Positions 14,880 through 23,641 of a stretch of DNA of 46,949 nt are shown here, one piece after another (the stretch's first letter is position 1; the number at the start of each line of letters is the position of its first letter). The DNA is taken from assembly GCF_012034175.1 (NCBI RefSeq), contig NZ_JAATEJ010000041.1:1-46949 (forward strand), given 5' to 3'. A program made the translations under genes and the position numbers. The notes beneath the pieces were generated by a model. It saw only the letters and a program-made list of their open reading frames with translations, was not told the origin of the DNA and made no database searches. The stretch comes from Actinacidiphila epipremni (lineage in GTDB: Bacteria > Actinomycetota > Actinomycetes > Streptomycetales > Streptomycetaceae).

Positions 14880-17609
14880 TTACGGCGTGAGCGCCATCTT
14901 CGCCTGGGCCGCCTTGTCCACCTGCTCGTCGGAGAAGTACCAGGGCAGCAGCTCGTTGTCGGCCCACTTGTCGGTCTGGTCGGTGTAGTGCGCGTTGTAT
15001 GCGTGGCCCGAGGCTCCGGTGAGGTTGATCCACCGGGACTTGTCGAAGTCCTGGAGGTTGACGATCATCCGCATCGACGGCACCCAGATGACGTCGTAAC
15101 CGCCGGCGGCGTTCCACCCGGTGGCGTCGACGGCCGCCTCGCCGCCGCTGAGCTGCCAGGGGCCGCGGTTCAGCAGCCACTTCAGGACGCCGGGCCCGTC
15201 GGTGCCGAGGGTCTGGTTCTTCAGCTCCAGCTTGTGCAGCCGGCCCCAGCTCCAGGTGTTTATGTCCTTGCCGAGCTTCGCGGTCAGCTCGTAGCGGGCG
15301 TCCTTCATGGCCTGTTCGAGCAGCTGGTCGCGGGTGCTGCGGTGCGCCTTGTCGGTGTCGGTGCCGTAGAAGGCGGTGGTGGACATGGTCCACCAGGAGT
15401 CGGTCGCGTCGGGAAGGATCTGGCGGACCACCTCGAACCAGCGGTCGCCGCCGTCCGGCTGCGCCTCGGACGGGTCGCGCTCACCGCATTCCTCCACGGT
15501 GGTGACGCCCTTGCCGTCGAGGTTGTCCACCGGTCCGGTCTGGCCGGCGGGCGGGACGCGCAGGCACTGGCCCTCGGGCCGCAGTTCCTTGGGGAGCTTG
15601 TTGCCGAAGGCGAGCTTGAGGACGTTGCGCCATACGGCGTTGAAGTACGCCGCCGCCGCGGAGTCGGCGTCCTGGTTGTAGTCCCATCCTTCCAGCAGCT
15701 TTTGTGCGTTACGCACGTAGTCGTTCTTGTCGTCGGTTATGTCGACTTTCAGAAGATAGGGAACAAGCAGCTTGGCGATGGAGCTGCTGTCGTCCGCCTG
15801 CATGGACTGCATGTCGTCCATGGAGATCTTGCCGCCGTCCTTGACCTTCGACTCGATGAGGTCGGAGATGCGGTGGCTGCGGGTGCCGTAACCCCAGTCC
15901 TGGGTGAGCATGAACGGGTACTTGCTCTGGTCGATGACCGCCTGGTTCGCCGTCACGATGTACCCGCGCTCGGGGTCGTACTCGTACGGCATGGACTTGA
16001 AGGGGATGTCCTTCCCCCAGTCGTAGTGCGAGTCCCAGCCGGGCACCGGGTACGTGCCGTCGTCCCCGTCCGGGCGGATCGGCACCTGCCCCGGGGCCTG
16101 GTAGCCGATGTGGCCGTGGGGGCCCTTGCTGTCGGCGTAGATCAGGTTCTGCGAGGGCACCGCGAAGTCGGCGGCGGCGGTCCGGAACTGATCGAAGTCG
16201 GTCGCGCGGTCGAGCTCGAAGACGGCGTCCATCGTCTTCGAAGGAATGAGGGCGGTCCACTTGAGGGCGACGCCGTACCCCGAGTTGACGCCGCCGGGCG
16301 GGTCGTTGACCGGCGCGGTCTGCCCGACCTCGCGCAGCTCGTCGCTGCGGTCGGAGATCAGCGGACCGTTGTTGGTCACCCGTACGGTGATCTCGCGGGG
16401 CTTGCCGCCCGCGACCTTGATCTCCTCGTGGCGCAGCGTGAACGGCACCTGCTTGCCGTCGTGCAGGTACGTGGTCGCCGTGACCTTCTCCAGGTACAGG
16501 TCGGTGACGTCCGCGCCGAGGTTGGTCATACCCCACGCAATGTCCTGGTTATGGCCGATTATCACACCGGGCATGCCGGAGAAGGTGTAACCGGCCACGT
16601 CGTACGGGCAGGCGCTGCTCACGGTGCGGCAGTGCAGGCCCATCTGGTACCAGAGCGACGGCAGCTGCGGCGCGAGGTGCGGGTCGTTGGCCAGGAGCGG
16701 CTTGCCGGTGGTCGTGTACTGGCCGGAGACGACCCAGGAGTTGGAGCCGATGCCGCTGCCGCTCGGGCCGAGCAGCGCGGGCATCTGGTCGATTATCTGG
16801 GAGATGCCGGCGAGCTGGCTGTCGACGGTGTTGTTGAGGCCGTGCGGCCCCGAGGAGGCCCCGGTGGGCTCGTAGTCGCCGGTCTTCGCGTCGACGGACC
16901 CCGCGTCGAGGATGGGCGGGTTCTCGTCGTACGGGTAGGCGGGGTAGAGCTGCTTGATCTGCGCCTGGCTGAGCCGGCTCGTCATGAGGGCGCGGTCGAT
17001 CTCGTCCTGCATATTGCTGCGCAGATCCCATGCCATCGCCTTGAGCCACGCCACGGAGTCGACGGGCGTCCACTTCTCCGGCTTGTAGCCGTTGCTGAGC
17101 TTCAGCGCCGCGTACTCGACGGACAGCGCCGCGCCGCTGTGGTCCTTGAGGTAGGCGTTGACGCCGTCGCTGTAGGCCTGGAGGTAGGACTTGGTGGTCG
17201 CGTCGAGCTTGGTGTCGTACTCCTCCTGCGCGATGCCGTGCCAGTTCAGTGTGCGCAGGAAGGCGTCCGTCTCGACCTGCCCCTTGCCGAACATCTCCGA
17301 CAGCCGCCCGGCGGTCAGGTGGCGGCGTACGTCCATCTCGTAGAAGCGGTCCTGCGCCTGGACGTAGCCCTGGGCGCGGAAGAGGTCGTCCGGGGTGTCC
17401 GCGTAGATCTGCGGGATGCCGTACGCGTCGCGCTTGACGTCGACGGGCGCGGACAGGCCGGCCAGCTTGAGCGAGCCCGAGGTCTGCGGGAACGAGGCGC
17501 GCACCGTGCTGACGCTCCAGTACGACGCGAATCCGAGGCCCGCCACCAGCACCAACGCGAGCGTGATCACGATGAAGCGTACGCGGCGGGACTTCTTCCG
17601 TGCGGGCAT
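14880..17609 (-). CDS. penicillin acylase family protein (Ntn hydrolase)
   Basis: 909 residues, a usual length for a one-chain precursor. A membrane anchor or signal lies at 11-30 after KKSRR, so it acts outside the cell. The self-cleaving site is G288/S289 in GIGSNSWVVSG; S289 becomes the N-terminal nucleophile of the beta chain after removal of a spacer. LLANDPHLAPQLPSLWYQ and PGVIIGHNQDIAWGMTN follow as expected. Relatives cleave penicillins, cyclic lipopeptides or acyl-homoserine lactones; the substrate here cannot be read from sequence. It stands alone, convergent with the folate gene and divergent from the antiporter. Confidence 0.93.
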   Translation of the reverse strand: MPARKKSRRVRFIVITLALVLVAGLGFASYWSVSTVRASFPQTSGSLKLAGLSAPVDVKRDAYGIPQIYADTPDDLFRAQGYVQAQDRFYEMDVRRHLTAGRLSEMFGKGQVETDAFLRTLNWHGIAQEEYDTKLDATTKSYLQAYSDGVNAYLKDHSGAALSVEYAALKLSNGYKPEKWTPVDSVAWLKAMAWDLRSNMQDEIDRALMTSRLSQAQIKQLYPAYPYDENPPILDAGSVDAKTGDYEPTGASSGPHGLNNTVDSQLAGISQIIDQMPALLGPSGSGIGSNSWVVSGQYTTTGKPLLANDPHLAPQLPSLWYQMGLHCRTVSSACPYDVAGYTFSGMPGVIIGHNQDIAWGMTNLGADVTDLYLEKVTATTYLHDGKQVPFTLRHEEIKVAGGKPREITVRVTNNGPLISDRSDELREVGQTAPVNDPPGGVNSGYGVALKWTALIPSKTMDAVFELDRATDFDQFRTAAADFAVPSQNLIYADSKGPHGHIGYQAPGQVPIRPDGDDGTYPVPGWDSHYDWGKDIPFKSMPYEYDPERGYIVTANQAVIDQSKYPFMLTQDWGYGTRSHRISDLIESKVKDGGKISMDDMQSMQADDSSSIAKLLVPYLLKVDITDDKNDYVRNAQKLLEGWDYNQDADSAAAAYFNAVWRNVLKLAFGNKLPKELRPEGQCLRVPPAGQTGPVDNLDGKGVTTVEECGERDPSEAQPDGGDRWFEVVRQILPDATDSWWTMSTTAFYGTDTDKAHRSTRDQLLEQAMKDARYELTAKLGKDINTWSWGRLHKLELKNQTLGTDGPGVLKWLLNRGPWQLSGGEAAVDATGWNAAGGYDVIWVPSMRMIVNLQDFDKSRWINLTGASGHAYNAHYTDQTDKWADNELLPWYFSDEQVDKAAQAKMALTP

Positions 17610-17780
17610 CGCTGTCCTTCGAGGGCAGGGCGGATCAGATGATCAAGGTGCTCCTTGTGCAAGGGCAACCATAGGCGCATGCCTTGTGCGCGCAGGACGC
17701 GGAGTGGGGGCCGCTGCCGCAACTGCCGGGAAGCTTCCAGGAAGCCTGCGGGAAGTGGACCATGCAACATCAAGGGAGGG

Positions 17781-17816
17781 TAAAATATTAGCCTCGGCAA
17801 CAAAGTTGAAAGGACC
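17781..17816 (+). promoter_or_regulatory. promoter -10 and ribosome-binding site for the antiporter
   Basis: TAAAAT at 17781-17786 is a good -10 in otherwise G+C-rich DNA. AAAGGA at 17809-17814 lies eight bases before a CTG codon at 17823. No clear -35 is seen. Confidence 0.4.
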
Positions 17817-17822
17817 GGTGCC

Positions 17823-19328
17823 CTGACTGTCCACCACCTGAACGAGATCCTGCTCATCGGCGCGGCCGTCCTGCTCGTCGCCGTCGTCGCCGTGCGCCTG
17901 GCGTCCCGCAGCGGACTGCCGACCCTGCTGATCTACCTCGGCATCGGCGTCGCCATCGGCCAGGACGGCCTGTTCGGCTTCACCTTTGACAACGTCGAGC
18001 TGACACAGGTGCTGGGTTACGCGGCACTTGTGGTGATCCTCGCCGAAGGTGGACTCGGCACCAAATGGCATGAGATCAAGCCGGTCATGCCGATCGCGGC
18101 CGTACTGTCGACGATCGGCGTGGTGGTGAGCGTGGTCATCACGGCAGCCGCGGCACATTACGCGGTCGGGCTCGACTGGCGGCAGTCGCTGATCATCGGC
18201 GCGGTGGTGTCGTCGACGGACGCCGCCGCAGTGTTCTCGGTGCTGCGCAATGTGCCGCTGCCCAAGCGCATAACCGGCGTCCTCGAAGCCGAGTCGGGGT
18301 TCAACGACGCGCCTGTGGTGATCATGGTGGTGGCGTTCTCGGCGAACGGCCCCATAGACCCGTGGTACCACCTGCTGGGCGAGACGCTGCTGGAACTGGC
18401 GATCGGGGCCGCGATCGGGCTGGCGGTGGGATGGCTCGGCGCGTACGGCCTCAAGCACGTCGCCCTGCCCGCCTCCGGCCTGTACCCGATCGCCGTGATG
18501 GCCATCGCCGTCGCGGCCTACGCGGCCGGCGCCATGGCGCACGGGTCGGGATTCCTGGCCGTCTACACCGCCGCGCTCGTCCTCGGCAACGCCAAGCTTC
18601 CGCACCGGCCCGCCACCCGCGGCTTCGCCGAAGGGCTGGGCTGGATCGCCCAGATCGGGCTGTTCGTCCTGCTGGGCCTTCTGGTGACCCCGCACGAACT
18701 GGGCGACGACATCGTGCCCGCACTGATCATCGGCCTGTTCCTGACGGTGCTCGCCCGGCCCGCCGAGGTGGTGATCAGCCTGCTGCCCTTCCGTGTCCCC
18801 TGGCGTGAGCAGGCGCTGATGTCATGGGCGGGGCTGCGCGGGGCGGTGCCGATCGTGCTCGCCACGATCCCGATGGTGGCCGGCGTGTCCGAAAGTCGCA
18901 GGATCTTCAATATCGTCTTCGTACTGGTGATCTTCTACACCCTGGTGCAGGGTCCAACGCTTCCGTGGCTCGCGCGGCGGCTGCGGCTCGGCGACGGCAG
19001 CGGCCCGTCGGACCTGGGCATCGAGTCGGCACCGCTGGAGCGGCTGCGCGGCCACCTGCTGTCCGTCGCCATCCCCGAGGGCTCACGGATGCACGGCGTG
19101 GAGGTCAACGAGCTACGGCTGCCGACAGGGGCCGCGGTGACGCTCGTCGTCCGTGACGGCGCGAGTTTTGTCCCGCTGCCCTCGACGAGCCTGCGGCGCG
19201 GCGACGAGCTGCTGGTGGTCACCACCGACCCGGTGCGCGACGCCGCGGAGGAGCGCCTGCGGGCCGTCGGGCGTGGCGGCAAGCTGGCCGGCTGGCTCGA
19301 GGAGCGCGGGACACCGCGCCAGAAGTGA
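17823..19328 (+). CDS. NhaP/CvrA-type cation/proton antiporter with RCK_C domain
   Basis: 501 residues. About twelve membrane segments are followed by a cytoplasmic TrkA/RCK C-terminal domain (about residues 415-490, LLSVAIPEGSRMHGVEVNEL ... GDELLVVTTDP). The CPA1 signature lies around LEAESGFNDAPVVIMVV, with the ion-binding Asp. It exchanges K+ or Na+ for protons. An in-frame GTG at 17892 would cut away the first membrane helix. The frame is open upstream through VHHLNEILLIGAAVLLVAVV with no ATG/GTG/TTG, and CTG at 17823 sits eight bases after AAAGGA, so I take CTG as the start. Confidence 0.85.
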   Translation: MTVHHLNEILLIGAAVLLVAVVAVRLASRSGLPTLLIYLGIGVAIGQDGLFGFTFDNVELTQVLGYAALVVILAEGGLGTKWHEIKPVMPIAAVLSTIGVVVSVVITAAAAHYAVGLDWRQSLIIGAVVSSTDAAAVFSVLRNVPLPKRITGVLEAESGFNDAPVVIMVVAFSANGPIDPWYHLLGETLLELAIGAAIGLAVGWLGAYGLKHVALPASGLYPIAVMAIAVAAYAAGAMAHGSGFLAVYTAALVLGNAKLPHRPATRGFAEGLGWIAQIGLFVLLGLLVTPHELGDDIVPALIIGLFLTVLARPAEVVISLLPFRVPWREQALMSWAGLRGAVPIVLATIPMVAGVSESRRIFNIVFVLVIFYTLVQGPTLPWLARRLRLGDGSGPSDLGIESAPLERLRGHLLSVAIPEGSRMHGVEVNELRLPTGAAVTLVVRDGASFVPLPSTSLRRGDELLVVTTDPVRDAAEERLRAVGRGGKLAGWLEERGTPRQK

Positions 19329-19512
19329 GCCCCGCGCGGCCGGTCGCAGGGCGGCGAGCGCGTGTTTCCGTATGATGGTGCGGTATTTGTCGAGTGCGAT
19401 CTCTGCCTGATGCAGGGCCGGGCGCGTGGACGCGCGCTGAGCGGACGGCTTTCGGCGTGATGCTGCGGCACACCGCGGCGGACGCGCTACCAGGCGGCAG
19501 AAGGACCAGTCA

Positions 19513-20829
19513 GTGGCATCCACGGTGCCCACTCCCCCGTCGTCGGCAGATGGCGCCGCCGCCCCCAGGCCGGGTTACCGGCAGTTGCTGAGCACTCCGG
19601 GCGCGTGGGCCTTCGTTCTTCCCGGGTTCGCGGCGCGGCAGCCGTTCGCGATGCTCACCATCAGCTTGGTGCTGCTCGTGGAGCACACCACCGGCTCGTA
19701 CGGGATGGCGGGCGCGGTCGCGGCCGTCACGGGGGTCGCGCTGGCGCTGTGCGCGCCCCGCGGTGGCCGGCTCGCCGACCGGTACGGGCAGCGCGCGGTC
19801 CTGGTGCCGGGCGCTGCGCTGCACGCGGCGTCCGCCGCCGCCCTCGTGGCGCTGGCCCTGGCGCATGCGCCCGCCTGGGCGCTTTTCGCGGCGGCGGTGC
19901 CTACGGGTGCGACGGTGCCGCAGGTGGGCCCCATGGTGCGGTCGCGCTGGGCCGTCGCCCTGGCGGGTCGCCCGTCGGCGGCGCCGTCGCCGCTGCTGCA
20001 GACGGCGGCGGCGTTCGAGTCGGTGACCGACGAGTTCACGTTCGTCATCGGGCCGGTCGTCGCGACCGCGCTGTGCACGGGGATCCATCCGGCGGCCGGG
20101 CTCATTGCCGAGGCGACGCTCACGGTGGCGGGCGGCTGGCTGTTCGCGGCCCAGCGCAGGACCGCCCCGGCCCCGCACCGGGCGGCGAAGGGCGGGGACC
20201 GCCGGCATGTGTCGGCGCTGTCGGTGCCCGGAGTGCGTGCGCTGGTGATCGCCTTCCTCGGCATCGGCACCGTCTTCGGCGGCATGCAGGTGTCGATCAC
20301 GGCCTTCACCCAGGAGGCGGGGCATCCGGGGCTCAACGGTCTGCTCTACGGGACCTTCGCCGCCGGCAACATGCTCTCCGGCGTCGCCTATGGCGCCGTC
20401 ACGTGGCGGCGCACCCAGGGGTGGCGGCTGCTGACGGCGTACGCGGCGCTGACGGTCGCCTGCGTCCCGCTGTGGGCCGTACGGCCCCTGCTGCTGCTCG
20501 GCGGGCTCGGACTGGTGGTGGGGCTGTGCATCGCTCCCGCGCTGATCACCGGCTACACGCTGGTGGAGGCGCTGGTGCCGCCCGCGACACGGACGGAGGC
20601 CTTCACCTGGCTCACCGGCGCGGTCGCGCTCGGCCAGGCGGCGGCGGTCACCGCCGCGGGCCTGCTGGCCGACCACGCGGGCCCGCACGCCGCCTTCACC
20701 GTGCCGCTGACCGGCACGGCGGCGGCTTTGATGCTGCTCGTGGGCCTGCGCCGGCATCTGGTGCCGGATCCGCGCAACGGCGGCACGCCGGGTGTGATCG
20801 GTCACCGTACGGCGGTCACGGTGGACTGA
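19513..20829 (+). CDS. MFS transporter
   Basis: 438 residues with about twelve hydrophobic segments in two halves. The loop between helices 2 and 3 has the MFS signature in the form GGRLADRYGQRAVLVPG. The central cytoplasmic loop is RRTAPAPHRAAKGGDRRH. The GTG at 19513 follows AAGGA. The family includes small-molecule efflux and sugar exporters; no substrate is evident. It lies 184 bases after the antiporter with a TATGAT -10-like sequence at 19371, so it may have its own promoter. Confidence 0.87.
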   Translation: MASTVPTPPSSADGAAAPRPGYRQLLSTPGAWAFVLPGFAARQPFAMLTISLVLLVEHTTGSYGMAGAVAAVTGVALALCAPRGGRLADRYGQRAVLVPGAALHAASAAALVALALAHAPAWALFAAAVPTGATVPQVGPMVRSRWAVALAGRPSAAPSPLLQTAAAFESVTDEFTFVIGPVVATALCTGIHPAAGLIAEATLTVAGGWLFAAQRRTAPAPHRAAKGGDRRHVSALSVPGVRALVIAFLGIGTVFGGMQVSITAFTQEAGHPGLNGLLYGTFAAGNMLSGVAYGAVTWRRTQGWRLLTAYAALTVACVPLWAVRPLLLLGGLGLVVGLCIAPALITGYTLVEALVPPATRTEAFTWLTGAVALGQAAAVTAAGLLADHAGPHAAFTVPLTGTAAALMLLVGLRRHLVPDPRNGGTPGVIGHRTAVTVD

Positions 20830-20859
20830 GCCGCGGAAATGCTGCACTATGGAGCGTCG

Positions 20860-20886
20860 TTAGCACTCATTGAGTGAGAGTGCCAG
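20860..20886 (+). promoter_or_regulatory. CIRCE element (HrcA operator)
   Basis: TTAGCACTC, a nine-base spacer, then GAGTGCCAG. The left arm matches CIRCE fully; the right arm matches 7 of 9 (consensus GAGTGCTAA). Arm length and spacer are exactly those of CIRCE. The right arm runs into the AGGAGG ribosome-binding site of the next gene, so bound HrcA would block its expression. Confidence 0.8.
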
Positions 20887-20895
20887 GAGGAGCTA

Positions 20896-21207
20896 GTGCC
20901 GACGTATCAGTACCAGTGCACCGAGTGCGGCGAGGGCCTTGAGGCGGTGCAGAAGTTCAGCGACGACGCACTGACCGTGTGCCCCAACTGCGGCGGACGG
21001 CTGCGCAAGGTGTTCTCCGCGGTTGGCGTGGTCTTCAAGGGCTCCGGCTTCTACCGGACCGACAGCCGCGGCTCCTCGTCGAGCAGCGCGCCCGCTGCCA
21101 AGAGCAGCAGCTCGGACACCAAGTCGAGCGACAGCTCGTCGTCGGCTTCGTCCTCGACGTCGTCGTCCAGCCCGTCGACCACGTCGAGCAGCTCGTCCGC
21201 GGCCTGA
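20896..21207 (+). CDS. FmdB-family zinc-ribbon protein
   Basis: 103 residues. The N-terminal zinc ribbon has C8, C11, C29 and C32 (YQCTECGE and CPNCGG) within PTYQYQC...FKGSGFYRTD, the FmdB putative-regulator domain. The tail from about residue 60 is almost all Ser with Ala, Thr, Lys and Asp, probably disordered. The GTG start follows AGGAGG. A CIRCE element directly upstream suggests HrcA heat-shock control. The function of FmdB proteins is not settled; they have been linked to porin/amidase expression and ribosome or stress contexts by name only. Confidence 0.9.
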   Translation: MPTYQYQCTECGEGLEAVQKFSDDALTVCPNCGGRLRKVFSAVGVVFKGSGFYRTDSRGSSSSSAPAAKSSSSDTKSSDSSSSASSSTSSSSPSTTSSSSSAA

Positions 21208-21296
21208 CGGACGCGCGCCGGCCCGGCGTCCCCGCAGTACCCACGAGCCTCCGCCGTTCGCCCGGCGGGGGTTCGTCGCGCTTGTCCCGCGCCGCT

Positions 21297-21302
21297 TAGG
21301 GT
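21297..21302 (+). promoter_or_regulatory. -10 element for leaderless mtnP
   Basis: TAGGGT followed by seven bases and ATG at 21310. The same TAGGGT-N7-ATG layout recurs at 44923. It implies transcription starting at the start codon. Confidence 0.5.
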
Positions 21303-21309
21303 GACGCTC

Positions 21310-22167
21310 ATGGTGCAGAGCGGCGACACGACACACACGCGGGCCGAGATCGGCGTGATCGGCGGATCCGGCTTCTACTCGTTCCTCGACGACGTGACCG
21401 AGGTCACCGTCGACACCCCCTACGGGCGGCCCAGCGACTCGCTCTTCATCGGTGACGTCGCGGGCCGCCGCGTCGCGTTCCTGCCGCGGCACGGCCGCTC
21501 CCACCACCTGCCGCCGCACAAGATCAACTATCGGGCGAACCTGTGGGCGCTGGGCGCCGCGGGCGTGCGCCAGGTCCTCGGACCCTGCGCGGTCGGCGGG
21601 CTGCGCGTCGAGTACGGGCCCGGGACGCTGCTCGTACCCGACCAGCTGGTGGACCGCACGAAATCGCGGGCCCAGTCGTACTTCGACGGGGAGGCGAGGG
21701 CGGACGGGCTGGTGCCGAACGTGGTGCACGTGACCTTCGCGGACCCCTACTGCCCGGTAGGCCGGAAGGCGGCGGTGGACACGGCGCGGGCGAGCGGGTG
21801 GGAGCCTGTGGACGGCGGGACGCTCGTCGTCGTGGAGGGCCCGCGGTTCTCCACGCGTGCGGAATCGCTCTGGCACGCCGCGCAGGGCTGGTCGGTGGTC
21901 GGGATGACCGGGCACCCGGAGGCCGTGCTGGCCCGCGAGCTGGGCCTGTGCTACACCTCCGTGAACCTCGTCACCGACCTCGACGCCGGCGCGGACACCG
22001 GCGAGGGCGTCGCCCACGAGGAGGTCCTGGCGGTCTTCGCGGCGAATGTCGGGCGGATGCGGGACGTGCTCTTCGACGTCATCGCCGCGCTGCCCGGCAA
22101 CGAGGAGCGCACGTGCCTGTGCGTCGACGGGATCGGCGGGCAGGACCCGGGCATCCCGCTGCCGTAG
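21310..22167 (+). CDS. mtnP: S-methyl-5'-thioadenosine phosphorylase
   Basis: 285 residues. It splits methylthioadenosine with phosphate to adenine and methylthioribose-1-phosphate in the methionine salvage route. IGVIGGSGFYSF at the N terminus, LPRHGRSHHLPPHKINYRAN, and VVVEGPRFSTRAES with GMTGHPEAVLARELGLCY are hallmark phosphate- and base-binding segments of the MTAP/PNP family. A GTG at 21301 lies inside the -10, so I chose the ATG at 21310, which fits a leaderless transcript. The specificity residues suggest MTAP, but related purine phosphorylases look similar. Confidence 0.92.
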   Translation: MVQSGDTTHTRAEIGVIGGSGFYSFLDDVTEVTVDTPYGRPSDSLFIGDVAGRRVAFLPRHGRSHHLPPHKINYRANLWALGAAGVRQVLGPCAVGGLRVEYGPGTLLVPDQLVDRTKSRAQSYFDGEARADGLVPNVVHVTFADPYCPVGRKAAVDTARASGWEPVDGGTLVVVEGPRFSTRAESLWHAAQGWSVVGMTGHPEAVLARELGLCYTSVNLVTDLDAGADTGEGVAHEEVLAVFAANVGRMRDVLFDVIAALPGNEERTCLCVDGIGGQDPGIPLP

Positions 22168-22233
22168 CGGTCCTCGGTGCGGGGCGGCGTGCCGTCGGCC
22201 CGCGCGAGATCGCCACCCCGGGGAGGGCCCGGG

Positions 22234-22260
22234 TTATCCACAGGCGTCGAGTTATCCACA
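22234..22260 (+). promoter_or_regulatory. pair of perfect TTATCCACA DnaA-box sequences
   Basis: TTATCCACA at 22234-22242 and again at 22252-22260, same orientation, 18 bases start to start. They lie in the intergenic region before the CpaB-like gene. DnaA could act here as a regulator or be titrated. Confidence 0.55.
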
Positions 22261-22303
22261 GGGCCTGGCGGGCGGGTTGCGGAAATGCGGGATCGTGGAG
22301 GCA

Positions 22304-22325
22304 TCGACCGGATGCGACCGGTCGA
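22304..22325 (+). repeat. 8-bp inverted repeat in the CpaB-like gene leader
   Basis: TCGACCGG and CCGGTCGA pair around a six-base loop, about 30 bases before the start codon. It could be an operator or an mRNA hairpin. Confidence 0.35.
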
Positions 22326-22353
22326 CTACTCCTCGTGAACGGTGGTGATCTTC

Positions 22354-23037
22354 GTGTCCACATCCCTCTCGACCCCCTTCCCCCCGTACGTCGCCCCTTC
22401 TCCGTCCGCGCCGCCGGCGCCGGGCATGCCCTCGCGCGCGGCGGACTTCGCCGTGCCCGAGCCGTACGCCCCGCCGTCGCGCGTGGTGCCGGACTTCGCG
22501 CCGATTCGGGTCGGAAGGCGCGGCGCGCGCCGCCTGCTCCCGCCGGCGCCGCAGCTCAGGCGCGGGTCGCTCGCCCTCGGCGTCGTGGTCTCCGCTGCCG
22601 TGCTGGCCGTGTCGGCCGGCTACAGACCCCCGCCCGGAAGGACCGCGGCCGTACGAAGCGCCCCGAGCGCGTCCGCGGCGGTCCGCCCCGTCCACGACAG
22701 GGCGGAAGACGTGGTGAAGGCGCCGGTGCGGATCGCGGACGCCGCTGCGGTGCGGCTGCTGCGGCCCGGCGACCGGGTGGACGTGCTGGCGGCGGCGCGC
22801 GTGGTGGCCTCCGCGGTGACCGTCGTGGCGGTCCCCGGGCAGCCGGCCGGCTCGCCTGCCGGAACGAATCCCGCCGGAACGAGCCCCGCCGGCATCCCGG
22901 AAGGCGGGCTGCCGACGGGCACCGCCGACACGGGCGGGACGGGTGGCGCGCTGGTCGTGCTGGCCGTGCCGCGTCGTGTCGCCGCCGCCCTGTCCGGTGC
23001 TGCCGCCACGTCCGCGCTGGCGGTGACGCTGTGCTGA
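22354..23037 (+). CDS. CpaB/RcpC-like SAF-domain protein
   Basis: 227 residues. A Pro-rich N terminus precedes one membrane segment (about 82-98, SLALGVVVSAAVLAVSAGY), then an extracytoplasmic region with a SAF-like core (DVVKAPVRIADAAAVRLLRP, GDRVDVLAAARVVA, ALVVLAVPRRVAAALSGAAA). This is the layout of Flp-pilus assembly CpaB/RcpC proteins. No other pilus gene is near, so the role is uncertain. In-frame GTGs lie at 22342, 22345 and 22354; I prefer the last because GGTGGTGA then serves as ribosome-binding site. A short repeat region (GCCGGAACGA twice) encodes a PAGTNPAGTSPAG loop. Confidence 0.75.
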   Translation: MSTSLSTPFPPYVAPSPSAPPAPGMPSRAADFAVPEPYAPPSRVVPDFAPIRVGRRGARRLLPPAPQLRRGSLALGVVVSAAVLAVSAGYRPPPGRTAAVRSAPSASAAVRPVHDRAEDVVKAPVRIADAAAVRLLRPGDRVDVLAAARVVASAVTVVAVPGQPAGSPAGTNPAGTSPAGIPEGGLPTGTADTGGTGGALVVLAVPRRVAAALSGAAATSALAVTLC

Positions 23038-23052
23038 ATCACCCGATCGTGC

Positions 23053-23086
23053 AAGGCAATTGGACAGTGAGCCTCCGGATTGCCTT
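23053..23086 (+). repeat. inverted repeat upstream of mscL
   Basis: AAGGCAAT and ATTGCCTT separated by 18 bases, between the CpaB-like stop and the mscL start. It is either an operator or a weak terminator. Confidence 0.35.
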
Positions 23087-23139
23087 CTATGGCGGAACCA
23101 GTCGTTCCGCCGGACCCGCACCAAGGAAGAGGCACATCG

Positions 23140-23622
23140 ATGAGCCGTACGGACCAGCCGAGCCTGCTGGCAGGCTTCAAGGAATTCGTCATGCGGGGGA
23201 ACGTGATCGACCTCGCGGTGGCGGTGGTCATCGGGGCGGCGTTCAGCAGCATCGTGAACTCCGTCGTCAACGGGATCATCAACCCGCTGGTCGGTGCCTT
23301 CGGTACGAAGGACCTCGCTGGCTATTCGTCCTGTCTCAAGGGCCCGTGCCGGGTGGACAGCAAGGGAGAGACCGTCAGCGGGATCCACATCCTGTGGGGA
23401 TCGGTGCTGAGCGCGACGCTCACGTTCCTGATCACCGCGGCGGTCGTGTACTTCCTCATGGTCCTGCCGATGGCCCGCTACCTGGCGCGGCGGGCAGCCA
23501 AGCAGCAGTCGGCACCGGCCGAGGAGACGGTGGTGAAGGAGGAAGCGGTGACGGACGAGATCACGCTGCTGCGGGACATCCGCGACGCACTGGTGGCGCC
23601 GCGCTCGGGCGGGGCTGGCTGA
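23140..23622 (+). CDS. mscL: large-conductance mechanosensitive channel
   Basis: 160 residues. MscL is a homopentameric membrane pore that opens under tension during hypo-osmotic shock. The N-terminal helix and first membrane segment FKEFVMRGNVIDLAVAVVIG and GAAFSSIVNSVVNGIINPLV are almost diagnostic. The second segment is about 86-107 and a C-terminal helical bundle ends DEITLLRDIRDAL. A periplasmic loop with a Cys pair (SSCLKGPCRVD) is longer than in E. coli. The ATG follows AAGGAAG. It converges with the small minus-strand gene 19 bases on. Confidence 0.96.
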   Translation: MSRTDQPSLLAGFKEFVMRGNVIDLAVAVVIGAAFSSIVNSVVNGIINPLVGAFGTKDLAGYSSCLKGPCRVDSKGETVSGIHILWGSVLSATLTFLITAAVVYFLMVLPMARYLARRAAKQQSAPAEETVVKEEAVTDEITLLRDIRDALVAPRSGGAG

Positions 23623-23641
23623 CCGCCAGGGCCGAGCAGGT

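Noticed and set aside
14766..17642. 958-codon open frame on the plus strand
   Set aside because: It is the shadow of the acylase gene on the other strand; the product is low-complexity Arg/Val/Gly with no family motif.
22234..22260. DnaA boxes as a replication origin
   Set aside because: Only two boxes and no dnaA/dnaN/oriC context; kept only as a possible DnaA target.
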